A stretch of 64,000 nucleotides of DNA from Candidatus Uabimicrobium amorphum (GCF_009002475.1 NZ_AP019860.1:6028501-6092500); one strand, 5' to 3'. Shown: positions 50,643 through 58,966, counted from the stretch's first letter. The notes: generated from the sequence alone by a model not told the origin. Made by a program: numbers and translations.

Positions 50643-50983
50643 AGGAATTCGTTTGGTGTGCGATGCCCTCACCATCGAATTAGTAGCTTACAGCTTGGCT
50701 GTAAGCTACTATTCTCATACCTCTCCCACGGGAGAGGTGTAATGCGTCTCTTTTGTTAAAAACAAAATTCAATTGATTTGCGAGACAAGAGTATGGCGTT
50801 ACTATATTTATAAAATTATGGTTGTGCGTGTGGCGGCACAAAGTAACACAAATGGAAACAAATTAGGACGTGTTACGCCTCTCCCTGTGGGAGAGGCATG
50901 AGAATTAAGGCTTTTAGCGAAGCTAAAACCTTAAATTCGATGGTGAGGGCACCAATACGCAAAACGAATCCCTACAACAAAAC
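50643..50983. repeat. Long inverted-repeat element with internal hairpins
   Basis: Arms 50643-50750 and 50866-50983 align as imperfect inverted repeats of about 105-115 bp around a ~115-bp AT-rich centre. Shared blocks in order are GATTCGTTTnG, GCCCTCACCATCGAATT, a hairpin, ATTCTCATnCCTCTCCC and GGGAGAGG. The inner hairpins differ in sequence but keep the fold: GTAGCTTACAGC-TTG-GCTGTAAGCTAC on the left, and AAGGCTTTTAGC-GAA-GCTAAAACCTT on the right. The element lies between two convergent gene ends. I see no gene in 50639-51259. Confidence 0.75.
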
Positions 50984-51248
50984 CCTTTAAATTCGATGGT
51001 GAGGGCACCAATACGCAAAACGAATCCCTACAACAAAACCCTTTAAATTCGATGGTAAGGGCACCAATACGCAAAACGAATCCCTACAACAAAACCCTTT
51101 AAATTCGATGGTGAGGGCACCAATACGCAAAACGAATCCCTACAACAAAACCCTTTAAATTCGATGGTAAGGGCACCAATACGCAAAACGAATCCCTACA
51201 ACAAAACCCTACAGCAAAACCCTTTCAATTCGATGGTGAGAGCACCCA
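50933..51248. repeat. 56-bp tandem array, five full copies and one partial
   Basis: Copies start at 50933, 50989, 51045, 51101 and 51157, each beginning AAATTCGATGGT and ending CCCTTT, with a partial copy at 51226-51248. The unit equals the outer end of the right arm of the inverted-repeat element plus a short spacer. Copies 3 and 5 share GGTAAGGG while 1, 2 and 4 have GGTGAGGG, hinting at duplication in pairs. Copy 5 is 69 bp because a 13-bp piece (CTACAACAAAACC type) is duplicated. There are no unique spacers, so this is not a CRISPR array. Confidence 0.93.
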
Positions 51249-51259
51249 CATAAAGAGGA

Positions 51260-51694
51260 CTAAAACAAATCCAGACGTTCCTTTATCACTTCCATCACTC
51301 TTAGTAGTTCATTGTCGTCTTGTGGTTTGTTGTAATCGAATGGGGGAACGACGATATAGCTTTTCCCCTGCTCTTGCCAGTTGACATTCAGCATTTCCGC
51401 TAGCGGGTCCTCTACCATAATCACCTTGCTAATATCATGATGCACCCAACGCAAATCTTTATCTGTGCAAAAGTTGTTTTCTTTTCTAGGAAATGCATAT
51501 ATGTGTTGCGTGATGTACTTATAAAGTTCCCCCAATTTTCTCCGACATTCTGATTCTCGCGAAAGTGTTAGCAGTGAAACCGTTGCAAAATTTTCCACGC
51601 AAAATTTTAGAAAATCTTCTAAATGTGGGCGTAATGTCGATTCGGGACCTGCTAACAATGTGTCGTCCACATCTAGTGCAATGTGATATTCCAT
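51260..51694 (-). CDS. Small HAD-superfamily protein
   Basis: Motif I is clear (ALDVDDTLLAGPE, the DxDDT form). Motif II is likely the Thr in SLLTLSRE, and an acidic motif occurs in VIMVEDPLAE. This arrangement, in 144 aa without a cap domain, resembles NIF/FCP1-like and other small HAD phosphatases. The substrate is unknown. The ribosome-binding site GAGGA precedes ATG 51694. It is divergent from the lipoyl-carrier gene cluster and ends against the 56-bp repeat array. Confidence 0.82.
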   Translation of the reverse strand: MEYHIALDVDDTLLAGPESTLRPHLEDFLKFCVENFATVSLLTLSRESECRRKLGELYKYITQHIYAFPRKENNFCTDKDLRWVHHDISKVIMVEDPLAEMLNVNWQEQGKSYIVVPPFDYNKPQDDNELLRVMEVIKERLDLF

Positions 51695-51845
51695 AAATCC
51701 TCATATGTTTTTAATAAAAATTTGGCGTTGGCTGTGTTTTTTTGTACAATGGCGAGGTAAAAAAAATAAGGCCAAATTTGTCGTATTTATTTTACACTTA
51801 GAATTTTACTATATTAGATTATTATCTTACGATCAAAATAAAAAT

Positions 51846-52301
51846 ATGCCTGAATACATAAGCTACAAAAAATCTAGATTTTTTACTCGCCTTCCCACAA
51901 AGTATATATATACTCCCTCACATTTTTGGATGTGCCAACAACAAGACAATACGTGGCGTATTGGCTACACAAAATTTGCCCTACGTATGTTAGGAGATAT
52001 TGTTGAGTATGATTTTGATGTCACACAACAAGCGAAAATTGGTGTGGGAGAGGTTATTGGCTGGATTGAAGGATTTAAAGCTGTCTCCGATCTTTTCAGC
52101 GTAGTAAATGGTACGTTTGATGGACGCAATACAGACCTTGACGAAGATCCATCGGTGATTTATTCCGATCCATACAACAAGGGTTGGCTCTATCTGGCCA
52201 AGGGAGAACCAGAAGCACAGCATTTTGATGTGCAGCAGTACGTTGATTTTTTAGATCAAATTATTAACAAGATGTTAGAAGAAGGATACGAAGATGGATA
52301 A
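51846..52301 (+). CDS. GcvH-like lipoyl-carrier protein
   Basis: This 151-aa protein follows the H-protein layout: SHFWMCQQQDNTWRIGYTKFA, LGDIVEYD, and the swinging-arm region VIGWIEGFKAVSDLFS. There the Lys at the usual lipoylation site is kept (family form VESVKA-S-L). It then reads NGTFDGRNTDLDEDPSVIYSDPYNKGWL as in GcvH. No glycine-cleavage genes (gcvT, gcvP) are in the window. It instead begins a plus-strand run with a COG0523 GTPase and redox proteins, so it may be a dedicated lipoate carrier like LbpA of sulfur metabolism, which is inference. ATG 51846 lacks a clear ribosome-binding site. The stop overlaps the next gene by eight bases. Confidence 0.86.
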   Translation: MPEYISYKKSRFFTRLPTKYIYTPSHFWMCQQQDNTWRIGYTKFALRMLGDIVEYDFDVTQQAKIGVGEVIGWIEGFKAVSDLFSVVNGTFDGRNTDLDEDPSVIYSDPYNKGWLYLAKGEPEAQHFDVQQYVDFLDQIINKMLEEGYEDG

Positions 52302-53397
52302 AGCACGCTATATTATGATAGGCGGATTTTTGGGCGCAGGAAAATCGACATCCATTTTACAAATAGCAAAACAACTTGCCACACGTTACAAGGTAGGGCT
52401 TATTACCAATGACCAGGGAGCTAGCCTTGTCGATACAAATACTTTTCAAGCAAGTGGTTTTGCAGTGGAAGAAATTTCTGGTGGGTGTTTTTGTTGTCGC
52501 TTTAATTCTCTCATGGAAGCGGCACAAAAACTACAACAAGATAATACACCCGATATTTTCATTGCCGAACCTGTCGGAAGTTGTACGGATTTAATTGCAA
52601 CAGTGAGTTATCCATTACGACGTATATATGGTAATCAGTTCACGATTTCTCCGCTAAGTGTTGTCGTGGACCCGATTCGTGCGATGCGTATTTTAGACCT
52701 ACAACCAGGTAAGAAGTTTTCGCCAAAGGTAAGTTACATCTATCTCAAGCAATTGGAAGAAGCGGACATTATCGTTATCAATAAAAAGGATTTACTTGAA
52801 GATAAGCAACTAGAATCGTTAGAGGTTGCTCTGAAAGAACGCTTTCCTAGAGCGGAAATTTTTAAGGTTTCTGCGCGGCATAACCACGGAATGGAGTCGT
52901 GGATCGAGGTAATGATGGAGCGCGAACTAGGAACAGCAACACCGATGGAAGTGGATTATAAAATCTATGCCGAAGGTGAAGCACTTCTAGGTTGGTTAAA
53001 TTGTAGTGTGAGTGTGAAAAGTGATTATCATTTTGATGGCAATGATTTTTTAGAAAAAATATCACAAAGAATAAAACAAGAATTGCCACAAACAGAAATT
53101 GCCCACTTAAAAATGACCCTATTACCACACAATGGTGATGGACAAATTGCCGTTGTTAACTTAGTGCGCAACGATGGTGTTCCCGAAGTTGCTCAGACAC
53201 TTCTCGAATATTTAAAAAGTGGTGATTTGACCATTAATTTACGTGCAGAGTGCGATGCGCAACTTTTATATGATGTGGTGCAAAAAGTTTTGCAACAATA
53301 CCAAGAACAGGAAAACATCGAGGTCTCTTTTGATCATAAAGAGTTTTTTCAACCAGGAGAGCCCGTCCCTACCTACCGCGATCAACAAGCAAGTTAG
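52294..53397 (+). CDS. COG0523/CobW-family G3E GTPase
   Basis: This is a metal-chaperone-type GTPase of 367 aa. It has Walker A GFLGAGKST, the conserved metal-binding CxCC motif in GGCFCC, IAEPVGS in the switch region and the guanine-specificity NKKD (VINKKDLL). The family inserts or delivers metals such as zinc, cobalt or nickel to client enzymes. The C-terminal ~150 residues differ from CobW_C and carry no His-rich stretch. It overlaps the lipoyl-carrier gene and is followed after nine bases by a small Cys-containing protein, so it probably serves the metal enzymes of this cluster. Confidence 0.92.
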   Translation: MDKARYIMIGGFLGAGKSTSILQIAKQLATRYKVGLITNDQGASLVDTNTFQASGFAVEEISGGCFCCRFNSLMEAAQKLQQDNTPDIFIAEPVGSCTDLIATVSYPLRRIYGNQFTISPLSVVVDPIRAMRILDLQPGKKFSPKVSYIYLKQLEEADIIVINKKDLLEDKQLESLEVALKERFPRAEIFKVSARHNHGMESWIEVMMERELGTATPMEVDYKIYAEGEALLGWLNCSVSVKSDYHFDGNDFLEKISQRIKQELPQTEIAHLKMTLLPHNGDGQIAVVNLVRNDGVPEVAQTLLEYLKSGDLTINLRAECDAQLLYDVVQKVLQQYQEQENIEVSFDHKEFFQPGEPVPTYRDQQAS

Positions 53398-53406
53398 TGA
53401 GATTTT

Positions 53407-53730
53407 ATGTCAGAAAAACCGAAAATATTATATTGCCACTGTGCATATTCACGTGCTGTTCCCAAAGAAGTAAAGATGGAGGTTTTGCGCAAACTATCGG
53501 ACTCGGGAGTAAATTTCGAAGCAGTACCGGATATATGTAAACTTTCGGCGGAGAAAAGCCCCGTATTAAAGGATTTTGCGCAGCAGGAGGACCTACATAT
53601 TATTGCCTGTTACCCTCGTGCGGTGAAGTGGTTATTTAAATCGGCCCAAGCACCTCTACAACAACAAAAAATTGCCAACATGCGTGCACAGCAAGCACAA
53701 GAAATCATTGACCAAGTGATGGAAAAATGA
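53407..53730 (+). CDS. Small cysteine-containing protein, possible redox partner
   Basis: This 107-aa protein has the pattern ILYCHCAYSRAVPKEV near the N-terminus (C-x-C), one Cys in PDICKL and one in IIACYPRAVKWLF, with an alternating strand/helix layout. Four conserved-looking cysteines could ligate an iron-sulfur cluster or form a redox pair. I cannot name a family. Its position between a metal-chaperone GTPase and a two-cluster ferredoxin protein supports a redox role. Confidence 0.7.
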   Translation: MSEKPKILYCHCAYSRAVPKEVKMEVLRKLSDSGVNFEAVPDICKLSAEKSPVLKDFAQQEDLHIIACYPRAVKWLFKSAQAPLQQQKIANMRAQQAQEIIDQVMEK

Positions 53731-53778
53731 ACAATTATTTCCTAAATTCGTTTTCATGATAACAGCAAGGACATAGCC

Positions 53779-54507
53779 ATGACCGTAACCTTCTACCAAA
53801 ACGAAGCAAACGACTTAGATAAAAAATATTCCGCGTTATGTGATTTACTGCAACATGGTCACCATGTTACGTGTACTTCGCAAACGCAAGCACTCCAAGG
53901 TAGCAGTATTGTTGTCGGAGAATTTGCGGGAGACTTTCCACAGGACGTAGAGCAGTTATCTTGTCCTATCGTAGATTTGAGCGAGACACCGCAAGTGATG
54001 TCGAAATTAGAGCAAAGCACCGAAAAACCCTGGAAACCATGGTTTCCGGTTATTGATTATGATCGCTGCACAAATTGTATGCAGTGTATGAATTTTTGCT
54101 TGTTTGGAGTATACGGTCTGTCCAATGAGCAAAAGTTGCAGGTGCAGACGCCGCAAAACTGTAAGACCGAATGCCCTGCGTGTTCACGTGTGTGTCCCGA
54201 AGCGGCAATTATGTTTCCCAAATACAAAGCAGGACCTATTAACGGCGATGAGGTCAGTGAAGAAGATCTGAATAAAGAAAAGATGAAGGTAGATATCTCT
54301 TCGCTTCTTGGTGGAAACATTTACGATGCTTTGCGACAAAGATCTGAACGAGCACAATCGCGTTTTGCCAAAGAACGCGACGAAGATCGGGCGTTAAAAG
54401 AACGCAAGCGTTGTTTAAAGAAATTACAAAAAGATTTAGATATTCCCGATGAAGTACTGAATTCATTACCAATACCAAAGCATTTATTGGATGACAGCTC
54501 GGAATAG
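53779..54507 (+). CDS. 4Fe-4S ferredoxin-domain protein, 242 aa
   Basis: An N-terminal domain without cysteine motifs (about residues 1-90) precedes a ferredoxin-like unit. It has CTNCMQCMNFC near residues 97-107 and a second, spaced set CKTECPACSRVCP near 130-145, together enough for two 4Fe-4S clusters. A charged helical tail follows (RSERAQSRFAKERDEDRALKERKR). It probably passes electrons to the radical SAM enzyme encoded next, 39 bases downstream; this is inferred from position. The ribosome-binding site AAGGA precedes ATG 53779. Confidence 0.88.
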   Translation: MTVTFYQNEANDLDKKYSALCDLLQHGHHVTCTSQTQALQGSSIVVGEFAGDFPQDVEQLSCPIVDLSETPQVMSKLEQSTEKPWKPWFPVIDYDRCTNCMQCMNFCLFGVYGLSNEQKLQVQTPQNCKTECPACSRVCPEAAIMFPKYKAGPINGDEVSEEDLNKEKMKVDISSLLGGNIYDALRQRSERAQSRFAKERDEDRALKERKRCLKKLQKDLDIPDEVLNSLPIPKHLLDDSSE

Positions 54508-54546
54508 AGAGTTTGTTACGAATAACTCTCGAAGAAAGGTAAAATC

Positions 54547-56082
54547 ATGCAAGTTAAACCACAAGTAGTTCTCGTTGCCGATCGTACATTAAGTGCTGAT
54601 TACAAGGTGCTTTTTGAAGGAATTTTTGCCACAATGCAAACTACACAAGTGCCAGAATGGGCAATGCGTAGTTTTGTATCTCCTAAAGTTTCGACCGACG
54701 AAAACGGACGCGCTGATGTCGTTCCGTTGGGACTGCGCAGAGTCGAATCGGCCTTGATCGACCAAACATCTTTGACCCAAGAAGACATTGTATGTACAAC
54801 ACCTGAATATCTTCCCAAACTACTCGGCCCGTGGGTGAAAGTGGTGGGGGTAAGTTCCAGTGATCCCTTGGGGAAAGGTATGAGCAACACCACCACCACA
54901 AATTTTTGGAAAGGTGAATTGTATACGCGTACGTGGATGAACAGTATGATGGACTACATCAAAGAACAAAAATCCAAATACGGTTACAAGGTCATTGGCG
55001 GGGGTGCGGGAGCATGGCAATGGGTTCAAAACCAAGAAGAAACTGCGCGACATGGTATTGATGTGGTATTCGAAGGTTATTTTGAAACCAAAGGTCCACA
55101 GGTATTTATGGATTTAATCGAAGGCAAGGATGTGGATACGCATATCTACGAAGCGCAAACTTGCTGTGCGGATGTCGCACCACTAAAAGGGGCCTCGATG
55201 CTCGGTGTTGTGGAACTTTCGCGTGGTTGTGGTAAGGCGTGTCAGTTCTGTACCTTGGCATTCAAAAAAATGGAACACTTACCCACCGAAAAAATTATTG
55301 CCGATTTACAGACCAACGTTCGCGGTGGAGTGCGGGCCGTAGTAAGTGGTAGCGAGGATTTCTTTCGCTATGGCGGTTATGGTTCGAAAGTACGCTTTGA
55401 AAGGCTTCACGATTTGCTCGTAGAAATGAAGAAAGTCGAAGGTTTGTCTTTTATGCAAATTGATCACGCCAACATTTCTTCCGCTTTACAACTCACGAAC
55501 GAACAATTGCGTGAAGTGCGTCAACTCCTTACTTGGGAAAAACGCAGCGATTATCTGTGGGTAAACATGGGAATTGAAAGTGCCAACGGTCACTTGGTAC
55601 AGCGCAATGGGCAGGGAAAAATCGCTCCGTTTCGCGCCGACGATTGGGAAGAGATGGTTCGTGAAGTGGCCAATCGCATGACCGAATCGGGTTTTTTTCC
55701 TGTTTTTAGTGTGATTCTGGGACTTCCTGGTGAAACCCCAGATGATATCGCACGAACCATTGAACTCGTGAAATACTTAGGCACAAAACGCGCGGTGGTA
55801 TTTCCTATATTTCACGAACCAGTTCTCTGTGATGATCCTAAACGCGGTGTACAATTCAACCTAATGCGGATGCGTGAAGATCACTTAAAGTTATACACCA
55901 TGTGTTACGAAATCAATTTTAAATGGGTCCCACGACTGTACTGGGACAATCAACGAGCAGGTGGCGTTGCCTGGTTTAAGCGCTCTCTAATTCAAATGTT
56001 GGGAAGAGCTGAGATTTTGTCGTGGCGAAAACACTTTTCGCAAGCACGCAAAAAAATCACTCGTAGACAAAAAGCTTCATAG
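54547..56082 (+). CDS. Radical SAM enzyme with N-terminal B12-binding-like domain
   Basis: The CxxxCxxC cluster motif is present as RGCGKACQFC near residue 230. The SAM-binding TIM-barrel core follows, with GIESANGHLV and SVILGLPGETPDDIARTIELV. The first ~200 residues look like the Rossmann-type region of B12-dependent radical SAM proteins (VKVVGVSSSDPLGKG, YKVIGGGAGAWQW), but the DxHxxG lower-ligand motif is absent, as is common in this group. The reaction is unknown: methylation, cyclisation or C-C bond chemistry on a lipid is possible. It stands between the ferredoxin gene and the DUF116-polyprenyl synthase gene. Confidence 0.9.
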   Translation: MQVKPQVVLVADRTLSADYKVLFEGIFATMQTTQVPEWAMRSFVSPKVSTDENGRADVVPLGLRRVESALIDQTSLTQEDIVCTTPEYLPKLLGPWVKVVGVSSSDPLGKGMSNTTTTNFWKGELYTRTWMNSMMDYIKEQKSKYGYKVIGGGAGAWQWVQNQEETARHGIDVVFEGYFETKGPQVFMDLIEGKDVDTHIYEAQTCCADVAPLKGASMLGVVELSRGCGKACQFCTLAFKKMEHLPTEKIIADLQTNVRGGVRAVVSGSEDFFRYGGYGSKVRFERLHDLLVEMKKVEGLSFMQIDHANISSALQLTNEQLREVRQLLTWEKRSDYLWVNMGIESANGHLVQRNGQGKIAPFRADDWEEMVREVANRMTESGFFPVFSVILGLPGETPDDIARTIELVKYLGTKRAVVFPIFHEPVLCDDPKRGVQFNLMRMREDHLKLYTMCYEINFKWVPRLYWDNQRAGGVAWFKRSLIQMLGRAEILSWRKHFSQARKKITRRQKAS

Positions 56083-56134
56083 ACCAAAGGAATGCGGTAA
56101 AATTTTCCCATTTCCGATATGCAAAGGAAAAAAA

Positions 56135-57880
56135 ATGTCTGAATCTACAAAACCTTTACCAAAACCTGTATTTGTACAACAAATGCGCCCGATACAAAAA
56201 AATATTCCACAAACCAAAGGAGAGCGAGAACATGTGTGGCGTGTCGTTAAGGATTACGTCGCAAACAACAAGGTTGTTTTTCCTCTAAGTTTTGACGATC
56301 TGAAAGAATATGCTGATGATCTCCTGAGCCATTGCAACATCAACCCTATTTACCGCGACTATATCGCCGTTTTGATTAACAATGCTGCATGTCGCGATCT
56401 TTTAGCAAGTATTCCCTTCGAACGCCGCTTGCTACTTTTACCGAAATGTTTACGCAAAGAAGATACTTGTAAGGCACCTTTCGATGAATTTGGACTTTTG
56501 TGCAAACACTGTGGAATGTGCTCTATTCAAGATTTTCAGTTAGAAGCAGAGAGATTAGGATACGCAGTGCTCGTTGCCGAAGGTTCGCCGATCGTGGTTT
56601 CTATTATCCAAACGGGGAAAATCGAAGCCATTGTCGGTGTAAGTTGTTTAGCGGTTTTAGAGAGAATGTTCCCCTATATGGAAGGTTCAGCTATTCCTGG
56701 CTTAGCGATTCCTCTTCTTCAAGATGATTGCGCCAACACCAATGTCGACCTAGATTGGCTGTGGGATGTGATTCATCTAACTAGCGAAGACAAGACATAT
56801 CGTATGGATCTCGATGGTTTGCGTGAAGAAATAAATACATGGTTTGACAAAGAACCTCTCAGTAAAATAATGGGAGAGGCGAAAAATAAAACCCAGGAAA
56901 TTGCCCATGAGTGGTTAGGGAAAAGCGGGAAACGTTGGCGTCCATTTCTAACGGTATGTAGTGCTCAGGCAATAAAAGGTGTCGACGATGTGAGCAGCAA
57001 TTTGAAAAAGTTAGCTGTTGCTGTCGAGTGTTTCCACAAGGCATCTCTCATTCACGATGATATAGAAGACAATGATGCGCTGCGTTATGGAGAAAAAACT
57101 CTACACGAGGACTACGGTGTTCCCGTGGCGTTAAACGTAGGGGACTTTCTCATCGCCGAAGGTTATCGCCTAATCGCCGAATGCGACATTGATGCGGAAT
57201 GTAAAAATGAAATACTACAGCTAGCGATTGCTGGACACCGTGAACTGTGTATTGGTCAAGGCGCTGAGTTATGTTGGATGCGCGAACCTAAACCGTTAAA
57301 AGCAGTAGATGTGGTAGACGTGTTCCGCAAAAAAACGGCACCCGCATTTGAAACCGCTCTACGCATAGGTGCAACATACGCTGGAGCCGAGGAAGAAATC
57401 CACGATGTACTAGAAGAGTACAGCGAATCACTAGGTATTGCTTATCAAATCCGCGATGATTTAAATGACATTGAAGGCGAAGCCGACGACATACACTCCA
57501 TGCGTTTGTCGCTTATTCTTGCCATCGCCCACGAAAAGGCCGTCAAAGACGACAAGAAACTCTTGGCCGATTTGTGGACCAAGAAAATTCCTGTCGCGGA
57601 AAATTGGGATAATATTCAAAAGATTATTGAGAAAAACAAAGCGGTAAAACGCGCAACTCAATTGTTAGAGTCATATAAAGAACAAGCAACCCGCTCCATT
57701 CGCTACATAGAAAACCACACTTTAAAAGGATTATTACGCCGCGTAATAAGCAAGATATTTAACGACTTAGAAATAAAGGGATGGTGCAGTGAGTTTGAGG
57801 CTAGAAATGTTGCAAGTCGCGAGACTGGCACAGAAACCGTTGCAGGAAGTAAAGAGCCTAATACATCGTTTTCTGTATAG
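56135..57880 (+). CDS. DUF116-polyprenyl synthase fusion protein, 581 aa
   Basis: Residues ~30-215 match DUF116: LLLLPKCLRKEDTCKAPF, CKHCGMCSI with a cysteine cluster, and IEAIVGVSCLAVLERMF. Residues ~235-545 are a trans-prenyl diphosphate synthase with the first Asp-rich motif HDDIEDND (near 308), a GQGAELCW region and the second motif IRDDLNDIEGE (near 441). So an iron-sulfur-type domain often found near radical SAM enzymes is fused to an enzyme that extends isoprenoid diphosphates. The second motif is DDLND, not the usual DDxxD with D at position five after a Gly-rich turn, but it keeps the acidic residues. The gene overlaps the next one by 92 bases. Confidence 0.9.
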   Translation: MSESTKPLPKPVFVQQMRPIQKNIPQTKGEREHVWRVVKDYVANNKVVFPLSFDDLKEYADDLLSHCNINPIYRDYIAVLINNAACRDLLASIPFERRLLLLPKCLRKEDTCKAPFDEFGLLCKHCGMCSIQDFQLEAERLGYAVLVAEGSPIVVSIIQTGKIEAIVGVSCLAVLERMFPYMEGSAIPGLAIPLLQDDCANTNVDLDWLWDVIHLTSEDKTYRMDLDGLREEINTWFDKEPLSKIMGEAKNKTQEIAHEWLGKSGKRWRPFLTVCSAQAIKGVDDVSSNLKKLAVAVECFHKASLIHDDIEDNDALRYGEKTLHEDYGVPVALNVGDFLIAEGYRLIAECDIDAECKNEILQLAIAGHRELCIGQGAELCWMREPKPLKAVDVVDVFRKKTAPAFETALRIGATYAGAEEEIHDVLEEYSESLGIAYQIRDDLNDIEGEADDIHSMRLSLILAIAHEKAVKDDKKLLADLWTKKIPVAENWDNIQKIIEKNKAVKRATQLLESYKEQATRSIRYIENHTLKGLLRRVISKIFNDLEIKGWCSEFEARNVASRETGTETVAGSKEPNTSFSV

Positions 57881-58670
57881 TCACCTAAACGAAGATGGTG
57901 GATTTAAGGATCGCTCTGGAAACAGTGACCTATACTATACCGTGTTTGCCCTGGAATGTCTTCATGCTCTGCAAGGAGACATTCCCAAGGAACAAACCAC
58001 AAAATATCTACTTGGGTTTCGCGAAGTCGAAAAGCTCGACTTTGTACACCTAAGTTGCTTAGTGCGTGCGGCTGCGGCAGTCGGTATACAAGACAAAATA
58101 GACGGCAAGCGCATACTCGAATGTATGGCTGAATACAAAGCGCAAGATGGCGGGTACAATGTAACCAAAGAGCAACAACATGGTTCTGCGTATGCGAATT
58201 TCTTGCTACTAGGCGCCTACCAAGATTTAGATATCGGCATGCCAGACGCGATAAAGAATGCCATTGTTTATAACTTGCGCTCTCTGGAAGCGACAGATGG
58301 TGGATACGCCAATATGCCGAACATGCCGCAAGGTAACGTAACGGCAAGCGCTGCGGCAATTGCCATATTGTACGCTTGGCAAATTCCCTTAGGCAATCAT
58401 CTGGCAATGTGGTTGATGAACCACTGTATTGATGGTGGATTTTGTAATAACCTAACCTTCCCCGTTCCCGATCTTCTCTCCACAGCAACAGCTTTGCATT
58501 CGTTGTCGTATTTAAAAGCGAATATCGAACCTATTGTAGAGCCAGGTTTGGATTTTGTCGATAGTCTGTGGACAAACAGCGGTGGTTTTTACGGCAACTG
58601 GACCGATGATATTCTCGACTGTGAGTATACCTTTTACGGGCTTCTCGCACTGGGGCATTTGAGCTTGTAA
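57789..58670 (+). CDS. Prenyltransferase/squalene-oxidase repeat protein
   Basis: The repeats LNEDGGFKDRSG, KAQDGGYNVT, EATDGGYANMP, IDGGFCNN and TNSGGFYGNW are the QW/prenyltransferase-type signatures of an alpha/alpha-toroid, as in protein prenyltransferase beta subunits and terpene cyclases. The toroid is complete in about 290 aa. The DxDD motif of squalene-hopene cyclases is not seen. Asp/Cys/His metal ligands of prenyltransferases are possible (DILDCEY) but not proven. GTG 57789 has an upstream GGGATGG; ATG 57807 is an alternative. Either start gives an unusually long overlap with the polyprenyl synthase gene, which ties the two products together. Confidence 0.86.
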   Translation: MSLRLEMLQVARLAQKPLQEVKSLIHRFLYSHLNEDGGFKDRSGNSDLYYTVFALECLHALQGDIPKEQTTKYLLGFREVEKLDFVHLSCLVRAAAAVGIQDKIDGKRILECMAEYKAQDGGYNVTKEQQHGSAYANFLLLGAYQDLDIGMPDAIKNAIVYNLRSLEATDGGYANMPNMPQGNVTASAAAIAILYAWQIPLGNHLAMWLMNHCIDGGFCNNLTFPVPDLLSTATALHSLSYLKANIEPIVEPGLDFVDSLWTNSGGFYGNWTDDILDCEYTFYGLLALGHLSL

Positions 58671-58675
58671 CCGCC

Positions 58676-58770
58676 GCATAATATTTGACTATCTTTAACA
58701 CAGTGCGTTGTAGGGGCGGACCTAGTGTCCGCCCGTTCTTCCTTATTCGTGATAGATAAACGTTTCTTAA
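58676..58770 (+). repeat. Left inverted-repeat arm flanking the PEP-CTERM gene
   Basis: This ~95-bp segment recurs inverted at 59721-59814 with only scattered differences over its outer ~67 bp (GCATAAT...GCGTTGTAGGGGCGGAC...CCCGTTCTTCC). It contains the hairpin GGGCGGAC-CTAGT-GTCCGCCC. The remainder up to 58966 is promoter space for the PEP-CTERM gene. Confidence 0.85.
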
Positions 58771-58966
58771 AACTACCATAACCACCTTTGCTCTTCCCAT
58801 TTGCGTAAGCGAAAAAAAAATAACGCGATAGATCAATACTTAAAGCTATTTTTTCGTTGTATTTTGTTTTTTCCCTATATATTATGAGTATGTTTCACAT
58901 TTTTAATTTATTTTAACTTGGTTTTTATTATCGATTCAGCTTAAAGATAATACACAAGGAGAATGC

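Noticed and set aside
50933..51248. Possible CRISPR array
   Set aside because: The 56-bp units are directly contiguous with no unique spacers, and no cas genes are near.
51705..51845. 47-codon N-terminal extension of the GcvH-like protein
   Set aside because: The extension is AT-rich, hydrophobic/basic and unlike any H-protein; ATG 51846 gives a normal-length protein.
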